NCBI RefSeq assembly: GCF_001424835.1
Contig: NZ_LMCQ01000021.1
Coordinates: 1,503-65,502 of the forward strand
Reading direction: 5' to 3'
DNA from: Variovorax sp. Root318D1
GTDB taxonomy: Bacteria > Pseudomonadota > Gammaproteobacteria > Burkholderiales > Burkholderiaceae_C
DNA: 64,000 bases
This document shows positions 7,390 through 16,393 of this stretch, in pieces (the stretch's first letter is position 1; the number at the start of each line of letters is the position of its first letter). The translations under genes and the position numbers were made by a program. Below the pieces are notes generated by a model, which worked only from the letters and a program-made list of their open reading frames with translations, had not been told where the DNA came from and ran no database searches.

Positions 7390-8759
7390 TCTTCCGTCAT
7401 CGAGGCCGCAATGCGCTTGGTGAGCGGATGCAGGAGGTAGACGAGCAGCGAGCGCTCTCCGGTCTTGAAGACCACCTCGACCGGCATGCCCGGCTGCAGC
7501 GAACGCTTGCCGAGCTTCTTCAGCCCCTCCGGCGTCACGGCGACGCGCGCCAGGTAGTAGCTCGCGTTCGTCTGCGGGTCGGTCAGCAAGTCGCCGGAGA
7601 CCGAAACCAGCTTGCCCTGCACCACGAGCTGCGGAGAATGCGCAAAGGACGAGAACCGCACATCCACCGGTATGCCGGCTCGGATACGGTCGATCAAGTG
7701 CGGCGGCACCCGGGTCTCGAGCAGCAAGGGCTCGTTGGCAGGAACCACGTCCATCAGTTTTTGCCCCGGCGCGATCACGCCGCCAACGGTCTGCGCCACC
7801 AGCGCCACCACCTGGCCCGATGCGGGCGAGCGGATCTCGGTGCGGCCCAGTTCGTCGCGCAGGGCGACGAACTTCTCGTAGTCGCCAAGCACTTCGCGGC
7901 TGACTTCGGCCTGCTGGGTTTCCACCTCCTTGTGGTACTCCTGCTGCCGGGCAATGGCACGCTGGCGAAGCTCTGCGATGGAGCGCCGCGCACGGCCCAT
8001 GTTGCCGATGAGTTCGGCAATGGAGGTGTTCGATTCCGCGACCTGGCGCTCCATTTCCAGCTGGCGATTGCGCGGGGCAAACCCTTCGCCGACCATCTTG
8101 CGCGTTTGGCCCAGTTCTTCGTGGAGAAGCGAAAGCTGCGTTCTGCGGCTGACCAGCATGCTTGAATAAGCTTGAGACAACTCCTGCTGGCCCTGGATGT
8201 TCTCTTCGATCGATTGCAGGTCGGCGCGCAAGGCGGCGCGGCGCGACCTGAGCAGTTGCTCCTGGTTGAACATCTGCTGCCGGATCAGCGGGTCCGAGGC
8301 CGCCGCCTGCAAATCCGGATGAAAGTCGATGGTGTTCTGGCCCGCCTGTTCAGCCAGAAGCCGGCTCTGAATAGCGCGAAAACCCAGATAGCGCTGGCGC
8401 ACGGTTTCGAAGCTCGCCCGGGCCGCGGCGTCGTCGAGCTTGAAGAGCAATTGGCCCTCCTGGACCTGATCGCCCTCGCCTACCCGCACCTCCTTGAGGA
8501 TGCCGCCGATCTGGTGCTGGACAGCCTTGCGCTTGGTGTCGATGGCGACCTGCCCCTGGCTCGGCACACCCTCGTCCAGCGGCGCAAATGCGGCCCACAG
8601 CAGAAAGCCGCCGAATCCGGCGGCCAGTGCCCACGCGCCAATGCGCCCTGCGCGGCCGAAATCGCTCTTGAGGCCATTTGCATCGTCCTGCGACCGCTCG
8701 ACGTCGTCCGCCGGCACAGGGTTGGAAGTGACGTCCCTGAGAAGATTCGGTTTGGCCAT
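7386..8759 (-). CDS. HlyD family type I secretion periplasmic adaptor
   Basis: The 457-residue membrane fusion protein has a short cytoplasmic N-terminus and one transmembrane helix at about residues 38-58 (IGAWALAAGFGGFLLWAAFA). A first lipoyl half follows (VQHQIGGILKEVRVGEGDQV), then a long coiled-coil hairpin (about 115-280), a second lipoyl half (IRSPASGQVVALVAQTVGGV) and a beta-barrel. The C-terminal signature GMPVEVVFKTGERSLLVYLL is typical of HlyD/PrtE adaptors. It links the ABC proteins at 8.8-12.3 kb to the TolC-like channel. Confidence 0.93.
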   Translation of the reverse strand: MAKPNLLRDVTSNPVPADDVERSQDDANGLKSDFGRAGRIGAWALAAGFGGFLLWAAFAPLDEGVPSQGQVAIDTKRKAVQHQIGGILKEVRVGEGDQVQEGQLLFKLDDAAARASFETVRQRYLGFRAIQSRLLAEQAGQNTIDFHPDLQAAASDPLIRQQMFNQEQLLRSRRAALRADLQSIEENIQGQQELSQAYSSMLVSRRTQLSLLHEELGQTRKMVGEGFAPRNRQLEMERQVAESNTSIAELIGNMGRARRSIAELRQRAIARQQEYHKEVETQQAEVSREVLGDYEKFVALRDELGRTEIRSPASGQVVALVAQTVGGVIAPGQKLMDVVPANEPLLLETRVPPHLIDRIRAGIPVDVRFSSFAHSPQLVVQGKLVSVSGDLLTDPQTNASYYLARVAVTPEGLKKLGKRSLQPGMPVEVVFKTGERSLLVYLLHPLTKRIAASMTEE

Positions 8760-8804
8760 TTGAAGCTCCCGGAGAAGGATCGATGACAGGTGGACGGCGC
8801 CCGC

Positions 8805-10529
8805 TCAGGCCGACTGCACCAGCGCCGCCGCTCGCACGGCAGGCTGCGGGCGACGAAAAGACGCAAGCACGGCGTCGCGCGGGCCGTCCGCGGCCAGTAC
8901 GCCGTCGCGGAGGACTATGAGGCGGTCGGCCACAGACACCGCGGCTTGGCGATGCGTCACCAGGAATACCGTTTTTCCTTTGGCCTTCAGCTGCCGTATG
9001 GCGATTGCCAGTGCCGCCTCCCCCGCGTCGTCGAGGTTGGCGTTCGGCTCATCCAGCACGATGAGCGAAGGGTCTCCGTACATCGCACGCGCCAGTCCGA
9101 TGCGCTGCCTCTGCCCGCCGGAAAGCAGGCTGCCCGCGTCCCCGATGGGCGTGTCGTAGCCTTGCGGAAAACGCAGGATCGTCTCGTGCATGCCGGCGCT
9201 GCCTGCGGCCTCGATCACCTTGCGCGAGTCGACCACGCCGAGCCGCGCGATGTTTTCGGCAATGGTGCCGCCAAACAACTCGACGTCCTGCGGCAGATAG
9301 CCGACATGCGGCCCCAGCTCCGGACGATTCCAGCCACTGATCGGCACGCCGTCGAGCAGCACTGCGCCGGAAGATGCGCTCCAGATGCCCACCATGACCT
9401 TTGCCAGCGTCGACTTGCCCGAGCCCGAAGGGCCCAGCACCGCGACCACGGTTCCCGCGGGGACCGCAAACGAAATGTTCTTCAGGATGGGCGTCGCACG
9501 CCCCGCGGCGCCTGCCGACACGTCTTGCAAACTGATGGCGCCTGTCGGTCCGGCCCGGGAAGGGACGCGGTCCTGCTCCGGGAATTCGTCCAACAGTCTT
9601 TCGAGGCGATGGAATGCGATGCGGGAGGAGACAAAGCCACGCCACGTGCCCACCAGCTGGTCGATGGGCGCCAGGGCACGGACCATCAGCACGTTCGCCG
9701 CAATCATGGCGCCTGGCGACAACTGGCCATCGATCACCAGCAGCGCGCCTGCCCCCAATGCGAGCGACTGTTGGCTGTAGCGTATGAATTTGCTCCAGCC
9801 GGAGACACGGTGGATGAATCCCTGCGCCAAGGCGCCCTTGTCCATGCTGGCCGCATGCTGGCGATTCCAGCGCTTTTGCAGGTTGGCGATCATGCCCATC
9901 GATTCGAGCACCTCGACGTTCCGAAGCTTGCCCTGCAGGTCGCCGATCGTCTCGCCCGTGGCTTTCAGGGCCGCTTCCACCGGTGCCGCGGTCTGCCGCT
10001 GGCCGAACCACGCCAGTGCGGCCTGAACCAGCGCGAACCCCAGCGCCACGATCCCGAGCCAAGGATGAAGAAAGAAGATCACCGCGATGTAGATCGGTGT
10101 CCAAGGTGCATCGAAGAGCGCAAAGACGCCCGGGCCGGTGAGGAACTGGCGGATGTGATTGAGGTCTGCGAATGGCCTGGACTTCGTGGACGCCGGCTGC
10201 CCGAGATAGGCCTGGAAGCTCCCGTTGAACACCCGGGTGCTCAGTTGCCGGTCGAAGCGCAGGCTGGCCCGCACCAGCAGGCGCGAACGCAGCCACTCCG
10301 ACAAGGCCAGCGCCACGAACAGGACCAGCGTGATCAAGGAAACCGCGAGCAGCGTCAGTCCGCTTTGGCTGGACAGCACGCGGTCGAATATCTGCAGCAT
10401 GTAGAGCGTCGGCGCGAGCATGAGCAGGTTGGCCAGGAAGCTCAGCGCCCCGACCAGCAGGAACTCCCTTCGGAAGCCCCAAAGAGCGCGCGCCAGTTCG
10501 CTGCGGTTGAAGAACGAAGGTTTGTTCAT
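8805..10529 (-). CDS. Type I secretion ABC transporter permease/ATPase (PrtD-like), second subunit
   Basis: The 574-residue half-transporter has a PrtD/AprD-type membrane domain (about 1-320) and an ATPase domain with Walker A GPSGSGKS (about 365), signature LSGGQRQRIGLARAMYG (about 468) and Walker B LIVLDEPN. It lacks the N-terminal C39 peptidase or C39-like domain of bacteriocin and RTX-toxin exporters. Its start overlaps the stop of a second complete PrtD-like gene by 4 bases (10526-10529). Two adjacent non-identical half-transporters suggest a heterodimer, whereas canonical PrtD or LapB acts as a homodimer. Confidence 0.92.
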   Translation of the reverse strand: MNKPSFFNRSELARALWGFRREFLLVGALSFLANLLMLAPTLYMLQIFDRVLSSQSGLTLLAVSLITLVLFVALALSEWLRSRLLVRASLRFDRQLSTRVFNGSFQAYLGQPASTKSRPFADLNHIRQFLTGPGVFALFDAPWTPIYIAVIFFLHPWLGIVALGFALVQAALAWFGQRQTAAPVEAALKATGETIGDLQGKLRNVEVLESMGMIANLQKRWNRQHAASMDKGALAQGFIHRVSGWSKFIRYSQQSLALGAGALLVIDGQLSPGAMIAANVLMVRALAPIDQLVGTWRGFVSSRIAFHRLERLLDEFPEQDRVPSRAGPTGAISLQDVSAGAAGRATPILKNISFAVPAGTVVAVLGPSGSGKSTLAKVMVGIWSASSGAVLLDGVPISGWNRPELGPHVGYLPQDVELFGGTIAENIARLGVVDSRKVIEAAGSAGMHETILRFPQGYDTPIGDAGSLLSGGQRQRIGLARAMYGDPSLIVLDEPNANLDDAGEAALAIAIRQLKAKGKTVFLVTHRQAAVSVADRLIVLRDGVLAADGPRDAVLASFRRPQPAVRAAALVQSA

Positions 10530-12319
10530 GACTGTGGGCTCGGCTCTGGCGCGACGCTCGCGGCGTTGTCGGCATCGCGCTGTCTCGACACAGGCTGGTT
10601 TGCGGCCTTGCGGATTCGGTCCATCGCCTGTTCACCGGCTTTCTGCAGCGCAGCCAAAACCTCGTCGCGTGCGCCGAATCCCTGCATCGCGCCGTCGCAC
10701 AGCACCAGCATCTTGTCGGCCACGGCCAGCACGCTGGTGCGGTGCGTCATGACGACGAACGTGGTGCCGCGCGCCTTGAGTCTCAGAATGGCGGCCGTCA
10801 ATGCGGCGTCGCCGGCGTCGTCGAGGCTCGAATTCGGCTCGTCGAGCACCACCAGCGCGGGCTCGCCGTAAAGAGCGCGCGCCAATGCGACCCGCTGCCG
10901 CTGCCCGCCCGACAGCACCGCGCCTTCGGTCCCTATCGGGGTGTCGTAGCCCAGCGGAAGGCTCGTGATGTAGGCATGCAGGTCGACGGCCACTGCGGCC
11001 TCCTTGACCTTCGAAGGCCGCACCTCTGCGAAGCGTGCAATGTTTTCGGCGATGGTGCCTTCGAGCAATTCCACTTCCTGCGGCAGATAGCCGATGTGCG
11101 GGCCGAGCTCGGTCTTGTCCCACCCGAACACGTCCGCGCCATCCAGCCGCACCTTGCCGCTCGCCGCCGGCCAGAGGCCGACGATCAGGCGCGCCAGCGT
11201 CGTCTTGCCCGCGGCAGAGGGCCCCACCACGGCAAGCACCTCGCCGGGCAATAGGCTGAAGGCCACGTTCCTCAGGATGGCCGAGCCTCCGCCCGGAGCG
11301 CCTGCGACAAGGCTTTCAACTTGCAGCGCGCCTTTGGGCGGCGGCAAGGGCATCGTCTCCGGCCGCGGCGCAATCGCGCTCAACAGGCTGCCCAGGCGCT
11401 GCCACGCATCAACCGCATGGACCACCATGCGCCACTGCGCCACCAGCAGCACCAGCGGCGCCAACGCCCGGCCGCCCAGGATCGAACCGACCACCATCAT
11501 TCCCGCGTCGCCGTTGAGCTCGTTCTTCAGCAGCAGCCAGGCACCGAGGCCGAGCAACAGCGAACCCATGGTGACCTGCAAGAACTTGCCGACGGCCTGG
11601 TAGCCCCCGGCGCGGTCCGAAGCCAGTGCCTCGCGCTGCAGGAAGTCGCGCCGCTTGCCCATCCAGCGGCGATGCACGTCCCGCAGCATGCCCATCGACT
11701 CGATCACCTGCGAGTTTCTGAGCGCAGCGTCCGCATACTGCTGCGCCTCGATCGCGCACCGATTGGCAGACACCAGCGGCGGCCGCGTGTTCCGATCGTT
11801 GAGCCAGCCGATGAACACCTGCAACAGCGAGCCCACCACGGCCGACCAGCCCAGCACGGGGCTGATGGCGAACATCAGCCCCATGAAGACCAGCGCAACC
11901 GGTGCTTCCATCAGCGCCAGCAATGGCGGGGAATACAGGAACTCGCGCAAGGTGCGAAGGTCGTTCAGCGGCTGCACGGTTCCGCCCGGCAATCGCTTGA
12001 GACCCGCTTCGAAGACGGCGACGAACACTCGGTTGCGCAGCTTCCGATCGAGTTGCTGCCCCGCGCGGTACATCACCTCGGCGCGTGCCCAGTCGAGCAC
12101 TTCCATCAGGCAGAAGGCTGCCAGTACCAGCAGCGTCAGCATGGCCAGCGTGAGCGTGCTGCGGCTGTTCACCACCCGCCCATACACCTCGAGCATGTAT
12201 GCACTCGGGGCCAGCAGCAGAAGGCCCGCGCACACACTGAACCAGGCCGCCCGCACGAAATAGGAGCGGAGCGCTGTGACCGCCTGAAGCAGTTCGCCGG
12301 ACTTTTCCTGCGGTTTCAT
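10526..12319 (-). CDS. Type I secretion ABC transporter permease/ATPase (PrtD-like), first subunit
   Basis: The 597-residue protein has the same plan as its downstream neighbour: membrane domain with YMLEVYGRVVNSRSTLTLAM near the N-terminus, Walker A GPSAAGKT (about 365), signature LSGGQRQRVALARALYG (about 468), Walker B LVVLDEPNSSLDDAG. Walker A reads SAAGKT rather than SGSGKS, but all catalytic elements are present, so neither half looks degenerate. It lies 88 bases downstream of the substrate gene, separated by a weak hairpin at 12368-12396. The C-terminus (about 550-597) has a short tail not present in the second subunit. Confidence 0.92.
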   Translation of the reverse strand: MKPQEKSGELLQAVTALRSYFVRAAWFSVCAGLLLLAPSAYMLEVYGRVVNSRSTLTLAMLTLLVLAAFCLMEVLDWARAEVMYRAGQQLDRKLRNRVFVAVFEAGLKRLPGGTVQPLNDLRTLREFLYSPPLLALMEAPVALVFMGLMFAISPVLGWSAVVGSLLQVFIGWLNDRNTRPPLVSANRCAIEAQQYADAALRNSQVIESMGMLRDVHRRWMGKRRDFLQREALASDRAGGYQAVGKFLQVTMGSLLLGLGAWLLLKNELNGDAGMMVVGSILGGRALAPLVLLVAQWRMVVHAVDAWQRLGSLLSAIAPRPETMPLPPPKGALQVESLVAGAPGGGSAILRNVAFSLLPGEVLAVVGPSAAGKTTLARLIVGLWPAASGKVRLDGADVFGWDKTELGPHIGYLPQEVELLEGTIAENIARFAEVRPSKVKEAAVAVDLHAYITSLPLGYDTPIGTEGAVLSGGQRQRVALARALYGEPALVVLDEPNSSLDDAGDAALTAAILRLKARGTTFVVMTHRTSVLAVADKMLVLCDGAMQGFGARDEVLAALQKAGEQAMDRIRKAANQPVSRQRDADNAASVAPEPSPQS

Positions 12320-12367
12320 GCCACCTCTCGGATTTCGACTTCAATACGCCTGGCAACAGGCGAAGCG

Positions 12368-12396
12368 GCAAGGGCGGCATTCCTGCCTCCCCTTGC
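12368..12396 (-). terminator. Imperfect hairpin between substrate gene and exporter genes
   Basis: GCAAGGGCGGCA / TGCCTCCCCTTGC pair imperfectly around a 4-base loop, 12 bases after the repeat-protein stop codon. There is no T-run. It resembles a decayed version of the perfect terminator at 1727-1758 behind the paralogous gene. It could act as a partial terminator or RNA stabiliser, giving more substrate than exporter mRNA. Confidence 0.5.
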
Positions 12397-12407
12397 TCAA
12401 GAGACCG

Positions 12408-15400
12408 CTACACGACCTCCGGCTGGTTGGTTGTGCCGATCAGGTTGGCGACGCCATCGATCTCCAGGTGCACGTCGAAGTCGAACTCCGCGTAGTCCGC
12501 ATCGCCGTCGATCAGTCGGCCTGCAAAGTTCAGGTCCACGTCCGAGTTGATGGTGGTCGATGTGATCACGTCGATCTTGATGATCTTGAACACGTCGTTG
12601 TCCGCCGTATCGGCATAGTTCATCCCGGCGGCGGTCAGGTTCACCGAGCCGTGGGTACTCAGGCTCACGCCCGTGCCGGTGACGCCTTCGGTGCTGCTGA
12701 TGACCTGCACGCCGGCGATCTTGTAGGTGGCGCTGTCGTAGTCGTCCGTCCCGATGCTGACGATCTTCATGCCTCCTCCGGCGGACTGGTAGTCCGTCGC
12801 AGAGTTGGCAACCAGGAGCGTGGTCGTCGTGATGTTGCTGTCCGCCTTGCTGACCAGCTTCAGCAGGACGGCCACGTCTTCGCCATCCGTGATCTGATCG
12901 ATCGTGATGTTGATCGCGTCAGCGTAGGCCCTGTCCGTACCCACGATCGTCGCGTCGGGCCTCGGCGGCGGACTCGTCACGGTGGGGTTGCTCACCGGAT
13001 TCGACCTGTAGTAGTCGAAATTCAGCAACTCGCCGGCCTGCACAGTGTCAGAGTTCACGCCGAGGGTGCTTGTCGCGACATTGACAAAACCGGCGCTCTC
13101 ACTGTTGAAGGTTTCGCCCGCGGTAAACGCGTCATCGCCGCCTGATACCAGGTCGCTCGTATCGCTTGGCGGCTTGGCTGCCCTCGCGGACAGCACACCG
13201 AAGAAGTCGCTGCTGTACTGCTGGACCACGATCTCGGGCGAGTTGTTGCCTTCGGTGTCGTAGTTGAACGAAGCCAGCGGCGCACTTGTCGAAAACGTCG
13301 TTTGTCCTCCGAAGATTTGGTTCAGATCGAAGGTGTAAGTACCGTCCGTCTTGTTGAAGACGACCGTGCCGCTTGCCGCCTGCGTCGTCGTCGACGTGGG
13401 CCCGGCGAAATAGTTGAAGCTGAAGTTGTAGGTCACCGTGGTCGCGTCTTCGGCAAAGTGCGTGACGGATGCACCGGTGATGGGCCGGCCGCCGGCGGTG
13501 GTTCCGGTCAGGCTGTCGAGCACGATGCCGTCGGTCGATGCGTTGTCCACATCGTCGGCGCCCACGGAGAAGCTGTAGGTTCCGGCGATGGGCTGGGCGT
13601 CGTTCGCTCCGGTGAGATCGGAGATGGCGGTCACCGTCGGGCCGTGGTCGTCGAACTTGATGTTGGCGCCGATGTTGAGCACCTCGGAATCCGTGGCGGT
13701 GTCGCCGTCCCCATCGGTGAGCGTCACGGAATTGGTCAAGGTGATCAGCGTGTCGACCAATGTGGCTTGCTGTGCCGCGTAGTTGGACCCCACGCCTGGC
13801 AGCGCGTGGTCGATTTCCGCAAACTGCCGCAAGGTCACCGAGCCGGCCCCGCTCACGACCAGGTCGAAGATGGTGTTGTCCGCCGTGATGGCGCCCGAGG
13901 TGGCGGCCGTCGATCCGATGACATTCCCGCCCACCAGGTACAACCTGATGACCGCGCCATCGCTCGTGAGCCCTGAAGCTCCGCCCGGCGTGGACAGGCC
14001 GAGCGCGAAGGTCGAAGCAGTGGAGCCCGCTCCATCGGCGCCGTGGCTGCTCGAGGTCGTGCCGAAGGCGGACGAGAAGTCCTGTGAGGCGGAATCGAAA
14101 CCGGCGGTGTCGGCATCCTGCGTATTGAGCAGCGCCGTGTCGGTAGGCGTTGCCAGCACGATGGACGGACCGTCGTCGTCGAACCGGATGTTGGCGCCGA
14201 TGTTGAGCACTTCGGAATCGCTCGCGGTATCTCCGTCCTGATCGGTGAGCGTTACCGTAGCGCTGAGCGTGACCAGGTCATCGGCCATCGAGGCCTCCTG
14301 GGCCGCGTAGTTCGACGAAGCTCCCGGCAGCGCGTGATCGATCTCCGCGAACTGCTGCAGCGTCACCGAGCCGCTTTCGCTCACGGTCAGGTCGAAAATG
14401 GTGTTGGTCGCAAGAACGCCGGCTTCCGTGCCTGATGTCGAACCGATGACCTTGCCGCCGATCAAGTACAGGTAGATGGTCGCGCTATCGCTCTTGAGGC
14501 CCGAGTCGCCACCTTGCGTTTTCACGCCGAGCGCGAAGACCGAGCCGGTAGAGCCCGCCCCATCGGCGCCGTAGCTGCTCGAACTCGCGGTGAAGGCGGT
14601 CGCGAAGTTCGTTGTGGCGGAGTCAGTGGCTCCTCCGATGGTGTCGGCGTCCTGCGTGTTGACCACCGCGGTGTCGGTGGGCGTCGCCAGCACGATGGAC
14701 GGCCCGTCGTCCTCGAAGTTCATCATCGAGCCAACCTCTGCCGTTGCGGCGGAAGCCTGCAGCACCCGGAAACCGCCGATGTCGAAGTCCGCGTGGGTGT
14801 TGCCCGATGCATTGAGGGCTGCGGCGTTTTCGATGAGTACGCGGTTGTGATCCGCCGAGGTCGTGTATTCGATCGAGTAGCCAGCCTTGACGCCGGTGAT
14901 CGTCGCGACGCCGCCGACGATGCTGACGGTGATGGTCGAATTCAGCCCGCCGTCGCCGCCGTTCGCCGAAGAGGTTTCGAGAGCTACCCCGGTGACGGAG
15001 TCGAGCACGCGCACACTCGTGATCGGAACCGTCGCGTCGCCCGCATAACCATCGATGAAGCTGTTGCCGGACTCGACCGCCGTGCTGTATGCGGTGACTC
15101 TGACCTGGGCCGTCTTTCCGCTTTGCAACTGCACAACGTCAAAATCGGCGGTCCTTGCTCCGATGAACATGCCGGTGAAGTCGATGTTCGACTCCAGATG
15201 GGCCTCGCCCGCGCTCAGTTCCGGAATGGTGACATCCGCCCTGGCGCCGGTCACGAACGTGAAGCGGATGCCCTCCTGCTCGGTGATCATCTGGCTGTTG
15301 GTGCCGAACGTGGTCGGCCCGCCCGCCTTGCTGGTGTTGATCGTGTCACCGGTGGAGATGTTGATGTCGTCGCTGGTGATGTTGGGATTGGGCCCGGACT

Positions 15401-16088
15401 GATTTGCCGGATCCTTTCCCGTAGCGATGATGCTCAAGCCGGGAATCCGGCCATCGACGATCGTGGGATTGGCCGTCGTGAACATCAGGAACAAGTTCTG
15501 CCCAGATGGCGCGTCCGTGAGGTTGAACTCCGTATCCTGGGTAACGCTGACGTAGACCTTGTTCAGCAGGTTGACTGCGTCGTCGGCGTTGGCCGCATCG
15601 GGGTGCTTTATCGCTTCATACTGGACCATCCAGATCTTGGCGCCGCTAACCGGGGTTCCCGTTTCCTCCAGGTAGGCGGCAAACACGACGGCACCGCCGC
15701 TGGTCTTCCCCAATACGACGTTGTTGTTGGACGTGTCAGTGAACAGGAAGATGGCTTCGTTATCGGCGGTAAAGAGGCCGCTGTTGAAACCGTCGAGCGG
15801 AGCGCCGGCCGCGTCTGTGAATGCCATACCGTTGACAGCGCCGGATGCGCTGAACGTGAATGCGTTGGTGCCGGTGCCGCTCCCGTTATAGCCACTCACG
15901 GCAGCTTTGGTTGGGGCCGGCGCACCCGCGGCGGTCAGGCGGGCGGTGAAGGTGCCCGGCAGCGAACTTGTGAGGATGTCGTTGTCGTTGGCGTCTCCCG
16001 CAGGTGCGGGGGTAGCGATAACGTTCTGCAACCCGTCGGATTCGTCCAGAGTGACAGTCGAGACGGGTGTCAAAGTCAGCACAGTCAT
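12408..16088 (-). CDS. Large DUF5801 / T1SS-143-type repeat surface protein, type I secretion substrate
   Basis: The 1226-residue acidic, Thr/Ser/Asp/Asn-rich protein has no classical signal peptide, as expected for type I secretion. The N-terminal ~460 residues form a unique head with beta-sandwich-like segments. Two tandem DUF5801-type repeats of about 178 residues follow, each with a GADGAGST...FALG opening, GG(K/N)VIGST, FAEIDHALPG and a closing DGDTA(S/T)DSEVLNIGANI plus FDD(D/H)GP. The C-terminal ~430 residues match the protein at 1-1707, ending in NLIGTTNQPEVV. No RTX nonapeptides, LapG cleavage motif or catalytic residues were recognised. It heads the same-strand run of ABC-ABC-HlyD-TolC genes, so it is very probably their substrate. 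Likely an adhesin or surface-layer component; function inferred. Confidence 0.9.
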   Translation of the reverse strand: MTVLTLTPVSTVTLDESDGLQNVIATPAPAGDANDNDILTSSLPGTFTARLTAAGAPAPTKAAVSGYNGSGTGTNAFTFSASGAVNGMAFTDAAGAPLDGFNSGLFTADNEAIFLFTDTSNNNVVLGKTSGGAVVFAAYLEETGTPVSGAKIWMVQYEAIKHPDAANADDAVNLLNKVYVSVTQDTEFNLTDAPSGQNLFLMFTTANPTIVDGRIPGLSIIATGKDPANQSGPNPNITSDDINISTGDTINTSKAGGPTTFGTNSQMITEQEGIRFTFVTGARADVTIPELSAGEAHLESNIDFTGMFIGARTADFDVVQLQSGKTAQVRVTAYSTAVESGNSFIDGYAGDATVPITSVRVLDSVTGVALETSSANGGDGGLNSTITVSIVGGVATITGVKAGYSIEYTTSADHNRVLIENAAALNASGNTHADFDIGGFRVLQASAATAEVGSMMNFEDDGPSIVLATPTDTAVVNTQDADTIGGATDSATTNFATAFTASSSSYGADGAGSTGSVFALGVKTQGGDSGLKSDSATIYLYLIGGKVIGSTSGTEAGVLATNTIFDLTVSESGSVTLQQFAEIDHALPGASSNYAAQEASMADDLVTLSATVTLTDQDGDTASDSEVLNIGANIRFDDDGPSIVLATPTDTALLNTQDADTAGFDSASQDFSSAFGTTSSSHGADGAGSTASTFALGLSTPGGASGLTSDGAVIRLYLVGGNVIGSTAATSGAITADNTIFDLVVSGAGSVTLRQFAEIDHALPGVGSNYAAQQATLVDTLITLTNSVTLTDGDGDTATDSEVLNIGANIKFDDHGPTVTAISDLTGANDAQPIAGTYSFSVGADDVDNASTDGIVLDSLTGTTAGGRPITGASVTHFAEDATTVTYNFSFNYFAGPTSTTTQAASGTVVFNKTDGTYTFDLNQIFGGQTTFSTSAPLASFNYDTEGNNSPEIVVQQYSSDFFGVLSARAAKPPSDTSDLVSGGDDAFTAGETFNSESAGFVNVATSTLGVNSDTVQAGELLNFDYYRSNPVSNPTVTSPPPRPDATIVGTDRAYADAINITIDQITDGEDVAVLLKLVSKADSNITTTTLLVANSATDYQSAGGGMKIVSIGTDDYDSATYKIAGVQVISSTEGVTGTGVSLSTHGSVNLTAAGMNYADTADNDVFKIIKIDVITSTTINSDVDLNFAGRLIDGDADYAEFDFDVHLEIDGVANLIGTTNQPEVV
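13626..14696 (-). repeat. Two tandem ~535-bp DNA repeats encoding DUF5801 units
   Basis: Units of about 13626-14160 and 14161-14696 encode successive DUF5801-type domains. Boundaries were placed at the recurring FDD(D/H)GP codons (for example ATGGACGG(A/C)CCGTCGTC near 14160 and 14695). The start of the gene at 1-1707 contains one further homologous unit. Identical blocks such as the codons for FAEIDHALPG make unit gain or loss by recombination plausible. Confidence 0.75.
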
Positions 16089-16393
16089 AAACGCTCCTCG
16101 AGTCAGTTAAAAAAACGCCGACGGAGAACAGCGCAACTCCGAACGAAGTGCGTTCGCTGGCAATCAACCAGGTTCACATATCAGCAAAGGGGAGACGATG
16201 CTGAACCGCGGCCCCGCGCACTGTCCATAGGTCGAAAGTTGTCACCCAAAGGGTGACGCGCCGCGCCGTCGCCGCGTTTTGAACCCGCCACACATCTCGA
16301 TACCTTGCAACAGCGAGGAATCAATCCGAACACCCGTGTAACCCTTTATCATTAATTCAATCAAGGGTGCACAACAAGCGCGCCGGGGGAAAT
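16089..16393. promoter_or_regulatory. Divergent promoter region between repeat-protein gene and LuxR-type gene
   Basis: This 305-base gene-free stretch holds the divergent promoters. Two inverted repeats stand out: CGAACG-AAGTG-CGTTCG at 16140-16156, close to the repeat-protein start, and GTCACCC-AAA-GGGTGAC at 16241-16257, near the centre. Either could be the binding site of the neighbouring regulator. A possible sigma-70 promoter for the regulator gene is TTGAAC, 16 bases, TACCTT at about 16277-16304. An AT-rich stretch (CTTTATCATTAATTCAATC) lies before its start. All of this is by eye. Confidence 0.5.

Noticed and set aside
8790..10871. 693-aa open frame on the + strand across the ABC transporter genes
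   Set aside because: Composition (Arg, His, Gln, Gly) is typical of antisense frames. The - strand encodes intact ABC proteins with all motifs.
13626..14696. Tandem DNA repeats considered as a CRISPR array or mobile element
   Set aside because: The ~535-bp units are in frame and encode protein domains. There are no short repeats with spacers and no transposase.
14514..16256. 580-aa open frame on the + strand opposite the large repeat protein
   Set aside because: Antisense shadow: low-complexity Gly/Arg/Val sequence, no start signal and no motifs.
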